Source: Deltaproteobacteria bacterium (GTDB taxonomy: Bacteria; Myxococcota_A; Polyangia; Haliangiales; J016). Taken from it: a stretch of DNA of 39,336 bases. Location of the stretch: NCBI GenBank assembly GCA_003696105.1, contig RFGE01000209.1:1-39336 (forward strand), in the 5' to 3' direction. This document shows positions 10,656 to 20,812 of this stretch, one piece after another; position 1 is the stretch's first letter; each line of letters begins with the position of its first letter. The position numbers were made by a program, and so were the translations under genes. The notes beneath the pieces were generated by a model. It saw only the letters and a list, made by a program, of their open reading frames with translations. It was not told the DNA's origin and did no database searches.

Positions 10656-10661
10656 TACAAT
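10656..10661 (+). promoter_or_regulatory. Candidate -10 box, leaderless spacing
   Basis: TACAAT lies eight bases before the ATG at 10670 in a region of only 29 bases between divergent starts. Transcription would begin at or beside the start codon. No good -35 box is seen. Confidence 0.45.
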
Positions 10662-10669
10662 TCTGCCGG

Positions 10670-13600
10670 ATGGCTAGAGCGCCGATCGGGTTCCCCTCGA
10701 TCGTGGCATCGCCGGTCTGCGCCACGCTGGCGGTCGCCGCGGCCGCCGCGGCGTGCAGCGACCGCGTACCGGCGCCGCGATTGTCGGCGGTCGAACCGGC
10801 GCGCGTGTCCGCGTGGGCCGACGCGCCGATCGCCGTGCGCGGCGCCGACCTGTACGCGGCGGTGTCGACCCGCCTCGACGACCCGTCGGCGCCGGCCGTC
10901 CAAAACGACTGGGCCGTGCGCGCCGGCGACGTGGCACTGATCGACGTCCGCTGGCGCGATCCGACCCGGTTGGACGCCGTCGTCCCCGCGGGGCTGCCGC
11001 CGGGGATCTACGACGTGACCGTCACGACGCCGCGCGGCGAGCGGCTCGCGCTGCCGCGCGCGCTCGCGGTCGAAGACACACCGGTGGGCTTGCCGCTGTC
11101 GATCGAAGACGCGCCCGGCGGCGCCGGCGAGCCGATCGGCGACCGCGCGCTCGCCGCCGGCGACGAGCTGGTCGCGTACGCCGTGGTGCGGACGGCCGGT
11201 GGCGCGTTCGTCGCCGACGTGCCGGCGCACTGGTCGCTCGACGGCGCGATCGGCGAACTCGTCCCCGCCGACCCGCCGGTGTCGGCGGTATTGCGCGCCC
11301 GAGCGATCGGCACCGGCGCGATCGCCGCCACCCATCCCGACGCCGGCGACGCGCGGACCGGCGAGATCGCCGTCGCGGCGGGCCCGCCGGCCAGCCTGAC
11401 GATCGAGGACGCCCCCGGCGGCGCCGGCGCACCGATCGGCGACCGCGCGCTCACCACCGACGACAGCCTCGCCGTGTACGCCGTGAGCCGGGACGCGTTC
11501 GGCAACTTCGTCGCCGACGAGTGGGTCGACTGGGCCGTCGCGGGCGGGATCGGCGCGATCGCGCCCGCCGCCGGCGACCGCGCCACGTTCGACCCCACCC
11601 GGCCGGGCAGCGGTGCGATCACCGCCGCGCACGCCGCGCTGCCGGCAGCCGCGACCGGGACGCTGTCCGTGTCGCCCGGCCGCGTCGCGCGGTTCGATGT
11701 CGTGCCGGACACCCTGTCGCTCGCCGTCGGCGATCCGCCGGTGACGTTCTCGATCGCCGGCGCGGTCGACGCCGACGGCAACCCGACCGCCGACGTCGGC
11801 ACCGTCACCTGGTCGATCGCGTCCGGCACGCTCGACACGTTCGACGCCGCGACCGCGCAGCTCACGCCGGCCGCGGAAGGGACCGGCACCGTGCGCGCGG
11901 AGTCGTCGTACGGCCCGGCCGACGAGTCCGGCCCGATCGCGATCGCCGCCGCGCGCGCGTTCGTCGTCACCGCCGTGCGCGCGCCGGCGACCGTGTCGCG
12001 CGGCGAGCGGTTCGCGATCGAAGTCGACGTGGAAAATCGCACCGCCCGCGACGCGCGCCTGGTGGATGTCGCCCTCGCCTACCGCCGCGGCGGCGGCGAT
12101 GCCGGCGGCGACTTCGCGACGGCCGCGACGTGGGACCGGCCCGACGCGGTGCCGGCCGGTGCCACCGCGACGGCGCGGTTCGACGTCGCGGTCGCCTCCG
12201 CCGCCGCGCTGGGCGCGGTCGACGTCACGGCTACCGCGCGCGGCTGGTTCTCGGACACCGGCGCGCTGGTGTCGGACAGCGAGACCGGCTCGTTCGCCGT
12301 GGCGGCGACCTCGCCGCCGACCGCGGTCATCTCCGCTCCGCTGCCGCCGGACAACAAGCTGTGCGCCGGGGGCACGATCGGGTTCGCCGGCAGCGATTCG
12401 ATCGGCGCGACGACGTGGGCGTGGTCGCTGCCGGGCGGCTCGCCGGCCGCGAGCGCAGCGCCCGACCCGCCGGCGATCGCGTACGCGGCGCCGGGCGCGT
12501 ACCCGTTTTGGCTCACGGTCGCCAACTCGATGGCCGCGCGCGACACGGTCGCCGGCCCGGCGCCCGTGTTCGTCGGCGCACCGGCCGCCCCGCCGTATCC
12601 GACCGGCGCCATCCAGTTCAACAAGCCGCGCGCCGGCGAGGCGATCGATCTCGCCGACGATCTGCCCGTACGCGTCGACATGGCCGGCGACGGCGACCCG
12701 ACGAACCTCACCGACTGCGCCGGAACGAAGCTCGCCGAGGGAAGCGCTCACGCCTACGTGACGGTGTTTGCCGATCGCGGCGCCCTCGACGCGACGCGCG
12801 ACGTGCGCCCATCGATCCCCGGCATTCAGGTCGACCTGCACAAGGGGACCCATTTCGACGACGTCGCGTGGGACGCCCTCGCGCCGATGACGGAGGGAGA
12901 CGCGATCGTCTACGCCGAGTTCCGCGACGAGACGACCGGCGCGGTCACCGCCGCCGGGCACACGCGGGTCGCGTTCGTCGACGACCGGGACCCGCCGGCG
13001 ATCGCCGCGATGGCGCCGGGCGCGTGCGACGCCGCCTGCTGGGGCAAGGGCGACGCCTTCGTCGTTCAGTTCGACGAGCCGATGGACGCAGCGAGCGTGC
13101 TGGCCGCCACGCGCGTCGAAGCGTCGGCGTCGCCCAATTGCTCCGGCCCGTGGACGGACATTACCGGCGCGTCGGTGCTCACCTACGACGACGAGGCCGA
13201 CGCGCTGCGGATCGTGCCGGCGGCGCAGGCGCAGGCCAGCTACGGCGTGCGCGTCAAGCTGCGCGGCCGCGACGCATCGTCCAACGGCAACGCGCTCGGC
13301 ACCCCCAACGTGTGCGCGGTGGTCGACGACCGGCCACCGCCGGCCATCCCCGAGCCGCCGGCCGTGGTCGCCACCCCCGGCGCGCCCGTGTCGCCCGACG
13401 GCGACGGCGTCGACGACGTGATGGCGTTCGAGGTCGCGGTCGACGCGGCCACCGCGTTCGTGCGGCTCGACATCGAGCGCGCCGGCCGCAGCGTCTACGC
13501 GGTCTACGCTCCCGTTGTTCCCGGAACGACCGCGTCCATTCCGTGGGCGGGGCGGGACCGCGGCGGCCGCGCGCTGCCGAATGGGCTGTACGTCTACCGC

Positions 13601-13702
13601 CTCGTCGCGTACAACCGGCGCCTCGAGCCGAGCGAGCCCGCGGTCGGCGCGGTCGAGGTGCGCAGCGCCGTCGCGCTCGTCGGCGTGCCGCCGTGGTTGT
13701 GA
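10670..13702 (+). CDS. Large surface lipoprotein with Ig-like, PKD-like and FlgD-like domains
   Basis: A 1010-residue exported protein. The N-terminus is a lipoprotein signal (lipobox AAAAC, Cys29). An IPT/Ig-like region follows (about 35-135), then two 100-residue invasin/Big-type repeats whose related motifs IEDAPGGAGxPIGDRAL begin near residues 144 and 244, exactly 300 bp apart in DNA. Further Ig-like strands lead to a PKD-like domain (TWAWSLPGGSP, about residue 585), then a Big_5-type domain (QFDEPMDAASV, near 800), and a C-terminal FlgD/CHU_C-like domain with SPDGDGVDD and LPNGLYVYRLVAYN. It probably sits on the outer membrane as an adhesion or structural protein. No enzyme motif is visible. 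The long opposite-strand frame across the gene is a GC-codon shadow. Confidence 0.87.
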   Translation: MARAPIGFPSIVASPVCATLAVAAAAAACSDRVPAPRLSAVEPARVSAWADAPIAVRGADLYAAVSTRLDDPSAPAVQNDWAVRAGDVALIDVRWRDPTRLDAVVPAGLPPGIYDVTVTTPRGERLALPRALAVEDTPVGLPLSIEDAPGGAGEPIGDRALAAGDELVAYAVVRTAGGAFVADVPAHWSLDGAIGELVPADPPVSAVLRARAIGTGAIAATHPDAGDARTGEIAVAAGPPASLTIEDAPGGAGAPIGDRALTTDDSLAVYAVSRDAFGNFVADEWVDWAVAGGIGAIAPAAGDRATFDPTRPGSGAITAAHAALPAAATGTLSVSPGRVARFDVVPDTLSLAVGDPPVTFSIAGAVDADGNPTADVGTVTWSIASGTLDTFDAATAQLTPAAEGTGTVRAESSYGPADESGPIAIAAARAFVVTAVRAPATVSRGERFAIEVDVENRTARDARLVDVALAYRRGGGDAGGDFATAATWDRPDAVPAGATATARFDVAVASAAALGAVDVTATARGWFSDTGALVSDSETGSFAVAATSPPTAVISAPLPPDNKLCAGGTIGFAGSDSIGATTWAWSLPGGSPAASAAPDPPAIAYAAPGAYPFWLTVANSMAARDTVAGPAPVFVGAPAAPPYPTGAIQFNKPRAGEAIDLADDLPVRVDMAGDGDPTNLTDCAGTKLAEGSAHAYVTVFADRGALDATRDVRPSIPGIQVDLHKGTHFDDVAWDALAPMTEGDAIVYAEFRDETTGAVTAAGHTRVAFVDDRDPPAIAAMAPGACDAACWGKGDAFVVQFDEPMDAASVLAATRVEASASPNCSGPWTDITGASVLTYDDEADALRIVPAAQAQASYGVRVKLRGRDASSNGNALGTPNVCAVVDDRPPPAIPEPPAVVATPGAPVSPDGDGVDDVMAFEVAVDAATAFVRLDIERAGRSVYAVYAPVVPGTTASIPWAGRDRGGRALPNGLYVYRLVAYNRRLEPSEPAVGAVEVRSAVALVGVPPWL

Positions 13703-13709
13703 TCCGCCG

Positions 13710-15050
13710 TCAGCGCGCGCGCCGCACCACCGCCGCAAAGAACCCGTCGGTGCCGTGGTCCGCCGGGTTGACCGCGAGGTAGCGGCCGCCGGCGCCGGTG
13801 ATGCCCGCCGCCCGGTCGCGTCCCCACACCGCCTTCGCGGGCATCGGCTCGAACTCGGGCGACTCGGCGAGGAGCGCGGCGACCACCGCCTCGTTCTCGG
13901 CGCGCAGCAGCGTGCAGGTCGCGTAGATCAGGCGGCCGCCCGGGGCGACCAGCTCCCGCGCCCGCCGCGCGATCGCGAGCTGCAGCCGCGGCAGCCGGTC
14001 CAGGTCCGCCTCCGACAGGCGCCAGCGCGCCTCGGGGTTGCGGCGCAGCGCGCCGATCCCGGAACACGGCGCGTCGACGAGCACGCGCGCGGCGCGCCCC
14101 GCCAGCCGTGCCAGCGGCGCGGGGTATTCGCCGTCGGGCTCGAGCGCGACCGTCTGGATGTTGGTCGCGCCGGCCCGGCGCGCGCGCCGGCGCAGTTCGG
14201 CGAGCTTGCGCCGGTCGACGTCGGCCGCGACGACGCGGCCGCGGCCGCCGAGCGCCGCCGCGAGCGCGAGCGCCTTGCCTCCCGCCCCCGCGCACACGTC
14301 CACGACCCGCCCGCGGGGCGGTGGCGCGACGAGATCGGCGATGAGCTGGCTGCCCTCGTCCTGCGCCTCGAACGCGCCGCGGCGAAACGCGGCCAGCGCG
14401 AACAAGTTGGTTCGCGTGGTCACGTGCAGCGCGGTCGGCGACCAGCGCCCGGGTTCGCTGGCGATGCCGTCGCGGCCGAGCTCCGCGGCGAGCGCGTCGC
14501 GGTCCGCGACGAGCGTGTTGGCGCGGACGGTCATCGGCGCGCGCCGGTTGAGCGCGGCGGCCAGCGCCTCGGCTCGGTCGCCCCAGTCGCTGCGCAGTCG
14601 CGCCGCAAGCCAGTCGGGCAGCGACCACCGCAACGCCAACCGGCGGGCCGGGTCGCGCTCGCGCGCGATGCGCGCGTCGACGTCGGCCACGGCGCGCCAG
14701 TCGACCGCCGGCGCCGCCCGCGCCGCGACGCCGACCGGCAGCCCGGCCTCGAGCACCAGATAGGCGAGCAGCCGCTCGCGGTCCGGCGCGCGTGACGCGG
14801 CGCGCAAACCGCCGGCCGCGAGGGCCGCGTCCACGCGCCGCAGGTTGCGGATGAGCCCGTAGACCGTCTCGGCGACGAATTGGCGCTCGCGGTGGGCCAG
14901 CGCCGGGCGCGCGCGCAGCTCGCGCGCGATCGCGTCGCTGGCGAAACTCCAGTCGATTCGTGTACGTTCCCAGGGCCTCAGCACCCGGTCGGCGAGCGAT
15001 CCGCCGCCGGCCACCGCTTGCGCCAGGTCCATGTCGGGAAACTCGTTCAT
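13710..15050 (-). CDS. RsmB/NOP2-family RNA (cytosine-5) methyltransferase
   Basis: A 446-residue SAM-dependent enzyme that likely makes 5-methylcytosine in rRNA. The N-terminal region (about 15-165) looks like the NusB-like RNA-binding domain (RQFVAETVYGLIRNLRRVD). The catalytic domain contains the SAM loop DVCAGAGGKALALAAAL (from 251), the motif IV DAPCSGIGALRRNPEARW with Cys329, and motif VI YATCTLL with the catalytic Cys379. ATG 15050 gives the usual N-terminus; an ATG at 15035 is an alternative. It converges on the surface lipoprotein gene with only seven bases between stops. Whether it modifies C967 or another site cannot be told. Confidence 0.9.
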   Translation of the reverse strand: MNEFPDMDLAQAVAGGGSLADRVLRPWERTRIDWSFASDAIARELRARPALAHRERQFVAETVYGLIRNLRRVDAALAAGGLRAASRAPDRERLLAYLVLEAGLPVGVAARAAPAVDWRAVADVDARIARERDPARRLALRWSLPDWLAARLRSDWGDRAEALAAALNRRAPMTVRANTLVADRDALAAELGRDGIASEPGRWSPTALHVTTRTNLFALAAFRRGAFEAQDEGSQLIADLVAPPPRGRVVDVCAGAGGKALALAAALGGRGRVVAADVDRRKLAELRRRARRAGATNIQTVALEPDGEYPAPLARLAGRAARVLVDAPCSGIGALRRNPEARWRLSEADLDRLPRLQLAIARRARELVAPGGRLIYATCTLLRAENEAVVAALLAESPEFEPMPAKAVWGRDRAAGITGAGGRYLAVNPADHGTDGFFAAVVRRAR

Positions 15051-15096
15051 GCGCGCTTGACCAAAACCTCGCCCGGCAGTAGCAACGCCCCATCCT

Positions 15097-16377
<1,281 letters not shown>

Positions 16378-16388
16378 CGACGGACGCG

Positions 16389-17504
16389 GTGGCTCCGATC
16401 GTCGTCGTCGCCGGCGCGCGCCCGAACTTCATGAAGGTCGCGCCGATCTTGCGCGCACTCGCGCGGCGTCCCGGCGCGCCCGCCACCGTCCTCGTGCACA
16501 CCGGGCAGCACTACGACGACGCGATGTCGGACGTGTTCTTTCGCCAGCTCGACATCCGCCCCCCCGACGTGTCGCTCGAGGTGGGCTCGGGATCGCACGG
16601 CGCGCAGACGGCGCGCATCATGCTCGCGTTCGAAGACTATCTCCTCGGCTGCGCGGAGCCGCCCGCCGGCGTGGTCGTGGTCGGCGACGTGAACTCGACG
16701 ATGGCGTGCGCGCTCGTCGCCACGAAGCTGCACATTCCGGTCGCGCACGTCGAGGCTGGCCTGCGGTCGTTCGACCGGACGATGCCCGAGGAGATCAACC
16801 GGGTGGTCACCGACGCCGTCTCCGACCTGCTCCTCGTGAGCGAACCGGCCGGCATCGACAATCTCCGGGCCGAGGGGGTCGCGCCGTCGCGGATCCGCTA
16901 CGTCGGCAACGTCATGATCGACACGCTCGTCCACCAGCTGGACGCGGCGCGCGCCGTCGCGGTCGACGACGTGCCGGACGCGTTCGCGCTCGTGACGCTG
17001 CACCGCCCGTCAAACGTCGATCGACGCGAGCGCCTGGCCGCCGTCGTGGACTTCCTCGCGGGCGTCGCGGCCGCCATCCCGATCGTGTTTCCGGTGCACC
17101 CGCGGACGGACCGCGCGCTGCGCGAGTTCGGCCTGCGCGACCGACTCGCCGCCGCCCCGGGCGTTCACCTCCGCGAGCCGCTCGGCTACCGCGAACTCCT
17201 TCACCTGCTCGACCGCGCGCGGCTGGTCATCAGCGACTCCGGCGGCATCCAGGAGGAGTCGACCTATCTCGGCGTGCCGTGCGTGACGTTGCGGCCGAAC
17301 ACCGAGCGGCCGATCACCGTGGCCGCCGGGACCAACACGGTGGTCGACGACCTCGACACCGCGCGCGCGGTCGTCGCGGACGTGCTGGCCAGGCCGCGGC
17401 CGGCGCCCCCGGCGATCGACGGCTGGGACGGCCGCGCCGCCGAGCGCGTGGCCGACGCGCTGCTCGCCGCGTGGTGTCCGCCCGCCGTCGCCGTCCCGCC
17501 GTGA
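16389..17504 (+). CDS. wecB: UDP-N-acetylglucosamine 2-epimerase (non-hydrolysing)
   Basis: A 371-residue enzyme that converts UDP-GlcNAc to UDP-ManNAc, supplying surface polysaccharide synthesis. It begins at GTG 16389 with the family N-terminus VVVAGARPNFMKVAPI. Residues matching the known catalytic set are visible: Asp100 in VVGDVNST, Glu122 in HVEAGLRS, Glu135 in MPEEINR and His205 in TLHRPSNVD, plus the UDP-binding SDSGGIQEES. A longer open frame upstream lies over gdhA and is not real. Its stop overlaps the next start as GTGA, so it is coupled with the CgeB-like glycosyltransferase. Confidence 0.95.
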   Translation: MAPIVVVAGARPNFMKVAPILRALARRPGAPATVLVHTGQHYDDAMSDVFFRQLDIRPPDVSLEVGSGSHGAQTARIMLAFEDYLLGCAEPPAGVVVVGDVNSTMACALVATKLHIPVAHVEAGLRSFDRTMPEEINRVVTDAVSDLLLVSEPAGIDNLRAEGVAPSRIRYVGNVMIDTLVHQLDAARAVAVDDVPDAFALVTLHRPSNVDRRERLAAVVDFLAGVAAAIPIVFPVHPRTDRALREFGLRDRLAAAPGVHLREPLGYRELLHLLDRARLVISDSGGIQEESTYLGVPCVTLRPNTERPITVAAGTNTVVDDLDTARAVVADVLARPRPAPPAIDGWDGRAAERVADALLAAWCPPAVAVPP

Positions 17505-18493
17505 CCCGGCCGGCGCGCAATCTTCGCGTCGCCGCCGTCGTCGATGCGTTCACCGCGGCGTGCCTCGCACCCGAGGTGCGGCTGCTGTCCGTCGATGCGC
17601 GCATCTGGCGGCTGCAGCTCGCCGCGTTCCGCCCGCACCTTCTGTTCGTCGAGTCCGCGTGGCGCGGGCGCGCCGGCTCGTGGACCGGCAAGGTCGCCCG
17701 CTACCCCGGACGGCCGCGCAGCCGCACGCTGGACCGCGTCGTCGACTACTGCCGCGCGCGCGGTATCCCGACGGTGTTCTGGGGCAAGGAAGATCCCGTG
17801 TTGTTCGATCGCTTCGTCGACGCGGCGCGCCTGTTCGACGTCGTGTTCACCACCGACGCCGACTGCGTCGACGCGTACGTCGCGCGATGCGGTCTGCCGC
17901 CCGACCGCGTCCACCCCCTGCCGTTCGCAGCGCAGCCGGCGCTGCACTACCCGCCGCGCGGGCCGCGCACCGACACGGTGTGTTTCGCCGGCTCGTACGG
18001 GGAGCCCGAGTTTGCGGACCGGCGGCGCCACCTCGACATGCTGCTGGACGCCGCGGCCGACTTCGACCTGGTCATCTACGATCGCAACTCGGCGGCGAAG
18101 ACCGCGCACAAGGCATTCCCTCCGCGGTTCGCCCGCTACCTGCGCCCCGCGATCGACTACCGTCGGCTGGCCGACGAGTACCGCCGCCACAAGGTGTTCC
18201 TCAACGTCAACTCCGTCGCGACCTCGCCGACCATGTTCGCGCGCCGCGTGTTCGAGCTGCTCGCCTGCGGCACCGCCGTCGTGAGCACGCCGAGCGTCGG
18301 GATGGAGCGGCTGTTCGGCGGCGTCGTCGCGGTGGCGCGGTCCACCGACGAAGCGCGGCGGGCGATCCGCCGGTTCCTGAGCGACGACGACTACCGCGAC
18401 GCGGTGGCCGCCGAGGGCATCGAGCGCGTACGGTCCGCCCACACCTACGCCCACCGCGTCGACGCGATCTGCCGCGCGGTCGGGCTGGCGTGA
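17501..18493 (+). CDS. CgeB-like glycosyltransferase
   Basis: A 330-residue protein of the CgeB/DUF3880 type. The N-terminal half contains FRPHLLFVESAWRG and the run RGIPTVFWGKEDPVLFDRF, followed by FTTDADCVDAY, all typical of the family; the C-terminal GT1/GT4-like half has VFLNVNSVATSPTMFARRVFELLACGTAVVSTPS, where Glu in RRVFELLACG is the likely donor-binding acid. The GTG start at 17501 overlaps the wecB stop. It probably adds a sugar during surface glycan or glycoprotein assembly, possibly using the epimerase product, which is a neighbourhood inference. No signal or membrane segment is seen. Confidence 0.85.
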   Translation: MTRPARNLRVAAVVDAFTAACLAPEVRLLSVDARIWRLQLAAFRPHLLFVESAWRGRAGSWTGKVARYPGRPRSRTLDRVVDYCRARGIPTVFWGKEDPVLFDRFVDAARLFDVVFTTDADCVDAYVARCGLPPDRVHPLPFAAQPALHYPPRGPRTDTVCFAGSYGEPEFADRRRHLDMLLDAAADFDLVIYDRNSAAKTAHKAFPPRFARYLRPAIDYRRLADEYRRHKVFLNVNSVATSPTMFARRVFELLACGTAVVSTPSVGMERLFGGVVAVARSTDEARRAIRRFLSDDDYRDAVAAEGIERVRSAHTYAHRVDAICRAVGLA

Positions 18494-18530
18494 ACCCGCG
18501 GCGGCGGCGCCCGGCGACCCGGCAAGCGGC

Positions 18531-20561
18531 TCACTCGCCGGCGCGCGGCGGCGGCAAGCGCGCGAGGTTGTCGCGCGCATCGGCGTGGTTCGGGTCCAGT
18601 TGCAACGCGCGGACGAGCCGGCGCCGCGCGCGGTCGAACCGGCCCGCGCGCGCGTCGAGGATGCCCGCGATCGCGAGCGCGTCCGCGGTCGGCTCGGTCG
18701 CCACCGCCCGCTCGGCGTGGTATCGCGCTCGCGCGTCGTCGCCCGCGCGCAGCCAGAACCGCGCGGCGTTGACGCGGGCGACCGCGTGGTCCGGCGCGAG
18801 CGCGAGCGCCCGCTCGGTGAGTTCGGCCGCCTCGCGGTACCGGCCGAGTCGGTCGGCGACGACGCCGAGATTGACCCACGCCGCCACGTGGTCGGGCCGT
18901 ACCGCGGCCGCCGCGCGAAACAGCGCACCGGCGGCCTCGAACTCCCCGCGCGCGTACGCGAGGCGCCCGAGCGACACGAGCGCCGCCGCGTGCGCGCGCG
19001 CCGCGTTCGGATCGGCGCCGTCGGGGCCCGCCAGCACGCGCGCGAGCCGGCGGGCGGCCGCGCGCACGTCGGCCACACCGGACACGGGACCGCGCTGCCA
19101 CGTCGCGACCACCGGCCCGGCGCGCAGCGCGATGCCCGGCGGCGGGCGGTCGGCGCCGAGTTCCCATCCCACCGGCCGCGCCTGCGCCGCCAGCGCGGCG
19201 ACCGGATGGACCGGATCGACCGGCGCGCGCGCGCGAGCGAGCACCGCGCGGTTGCGGTCGACGTCCCACAGGTGCTGCCGCACCAACACCGCGACGTCCG
19301 GGCGGGCCATCTCGGCCAGCGACAGAAAGAACAGGGCGGACGCCGTGTCGTCCGAGCGCGCGAGCACGACCCCGCGCGGACCGACGTCGGCCAGTGCCGC
19401 CTCGCCCCACCGGCGCGGCGCGTCGCCGGCCGCCGCCGCCCAGCGCGCGCTGCCGCCGACCAGCGCGATCGGCACCGCGATCCACACCGCGACCGCCGCG
19501 CCGGCAAAGGGGGCGGCCCTGCCCGTCGCGCGGGCGAACCACGCGACGCCGAGCGCGGTCGCGATCGCGACGGCGACCGCGAGCGGCACGCCGTTTTGCA
19601 AGTCCACCAGCCCCCGCGGGTTGAGCCACGCCGAATAGGCGAGATCGCCGGCGCCGACCGCCGCGAGCGCCGCCGCGAGCCAGCGCTCGCGCCGCTGGGC
19701 GAACGCCCACACCAACCCGCCGACCGCCGCCAACAGCGCCAGCGGACCGAGGTGGTCGGCCGCCTGCGCGGCCGCGCGCCGCAGTCCGCTCATCCGCACG
19801 CCGATCTCGTCCGCGTACGCGACGCGGATGCGCCGGGCGGTGACCGCGTGGTCCACGAACGCCGCCGCGGTGCGCGGGTGGCCCCAATCGAGCGCCGCGG
19901 CCCGGCCGGAGGCCGACCGCACCGGCAGGTAGGCGTGCACCGCGGCGGCCGCCGCCACGGCGAGCGCCGGCGTCCACAGCGGCCAGCGCGCGCCGCGGCG
20001 GAGGCGTACGAACAACAGCGCGGCGATCGGCACGGCCAGCAGCAGCCGGTAGCTCGCGTGGAGCCCCGCGCCGAGCCCGGCGAGCCACGCCAGCGCCAGG
20101 CCGGTGCGCGGCCCGCCGCCGCGCGCCACCCGCGCGTACCACCGCAGCGTCAGCGCCAGCGCCGCTCCGGTCGGCGCGTACACCTCGGTGGTCGTGGCGT
20201 GCCGGAACCACACGAGCGACAGCGCCAGCGCGAGCTGGCCCGCGCACGCGCCCGCCACCGCCGCCGCGTCGTCGCGCACGTCGAGTGCGATGCGCCCGAC
20301 GCACCACACGCCGGCCGCCGCGCAGATCGCCGACAGCAGATGCACGCGGTACGCCAACTCGCCCAGCGGGATCAGCGACGCGAGCTTGGCGAGCGCCATG
20401 TAGAGGGGAAACCCGGTCGGGTGCGGACTGCCCAGCCCGATGGCCGCGGCGCCCAGCTCGCCCGCGTCCCGCCAGTACAGCGACGGCGGTGCGGCCAGCG
20501 CGTACATCGCGAACGCCGCGACGGCGATCGCGCGCGGCAGCCATACGCGGGCGCGGTCCAC
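18531..20561 (-). CDS. DUF2723 (GT-C-like) membrane protein with C-terminal TPR
   Basis: A 676-residue protein. The N-terminal part is multi-pass membrane (about ten or more hydrophobic segments to residue 400) and has the DUF2723 signature with an early acidic loop: YWRDAGELGAAAIGLG, then HPTGFPLYMALAKL. This family is related to GT-C glycosyltransferases. From about 420 it is soluble, and from about 515 there are TPR repeats (LGRLAYARGEFEAAGALFRAA, AWVNLGVVADRLGRYREAAEL). The GTG at 20561 is the only sensible start before the first membrane helix, and a TACAGT box lies seven bases upstream. It probably glycosylates a periplasmic target; the acceptor is unknown. It converges on the CgeB-like gene. 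Confidence 0.83.
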   Translation of the reverse strand: MDRARVWLPRAIAVAAFAMYALAAPPSLYWRDAGELGAAAIGLGSPHPTGFPLYMALAKLASLIPLGELAYRVHLLSAICAAAGVWCVGRIALDVRDDAAAVAGACAGQLALALSLVWFRHATTTEVYAPTGAALALTLRWYARVARGGGPRTGLALAWLAGLGAGLHASYRLLLAVPIAALLFVRLRRGARWPLWTPALAVAAAAAVHAYLPVRSASGRAAALDWGHPRTAAAFVDHAVTARRIRVAYADEIGVRMSGLRRAAAQAADHLGPLALLAAVGGLVWAFAQRRERWLAAALAAVGAGDLAYSAWLNPRGLVDLQNGVPLAVAVAIATALGVAWFARATGRAAPFAGAAVAVWIAVPIALVGGSARWAAAAGDAPRRWGEAALADVGPRGVVLARSDDTASALFFLSLAEMARPDVAVLVRQHLWDVDRNRAVLARARAPVDPVHPVAALAAQARPVGWELGADRPPPGIALRAGPVVATWQRGPVSGVADVRAAARRLARVLAGPDGADPNAARAHAAALVSLGRLAYARGEFEAAGALFRAAAAVRPDHVAAWVNLGVVADRLGRYREAAELTERALALAPDHAVARVNAARFWLRAGDDARARYHAERAVATEPTADALAIAGILDARAGRFDRARRRLVRALQLDPNHADARDNLARLPPPRAGE

Positions 20562-20568
20562 GCACGCG

Positions 20569-20574
20569 ACTGTA
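20569..20574 (-). promoter_or_regulatory. Candidate -10 box, leaderless spacing
   Basis: TACAGT on the minus strand, seven bases before the GTG at 20561. The same kind of GGTACA(A/G)T box precedes the gene at 10670. Confidence 0.4.
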
Positions 20575-20607
20575 CCGCCGCGGCGGCCGCGCGCGAAACC
20601 ACCGGCG

Positions 20608-20789
20608 CTAGGAGGCTGTTGCGTATCGGCGCGCCAGCGAGGTTGCGAGCTGCGAGGCGTGGTTCGGCGCACGCCCGCAGCGCACGAGCGCGCGTATATC
20701 CATACGGTACCGAAGGGCGCGAGGACGTCCGCCGACGATCGCCCGCCGATCGCGCCCGCAGCCACCGGCCAGGCGCAACAGCCTCCGAG
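20608..20789 (-). mobile_element. MITE-like element copy B
   Basis: Same 174-bp core (20612-20785), in the opposite orientation to copies A and C. Ends: GAGGCTGTTGCGT and, on the other strand, GAGGCTGTTGCGC. Flanks are CTAG and CGAG, a 4-bp duplication with one mismatch. It occupies the space between two divergent genes and ends only eight bases before the TATGCT box of ribF, so it supplies the region where a -35 or activator site would be. Confidence 0.8.
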
Positions 20790-20796
20790 ATCGGGC

Positions 20797-20802
20797 TATG
20801 CT
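20797..20802 (+). promoter_or_regulatory. Candidate -10 box of ribF
   Basis: TATGCT lies ten bases before the ATG at 20813. The ATG inside this box (20798) is in frame with ribF and could be mistaken for the start. Confidence 0.4.
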
Positions 20803-20812
20803 GCACGCGCCC

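Noticed and set aside
10616-13738. A 1040-codon open frame on the minus strand over the surface lipoprotein
   Set aside because: High GC removes stop codons from the opposite strand. Its translation is arginine/glycine-rich without domains, while the plus strand gives clear Ig-like and FlgD-like motifs.
20798-20812. ATG 20798 as ribF start
   Set aside because: It lies inside a -10-like box, and homologous RibF proteins normally begin close to the following ATG at 20813.
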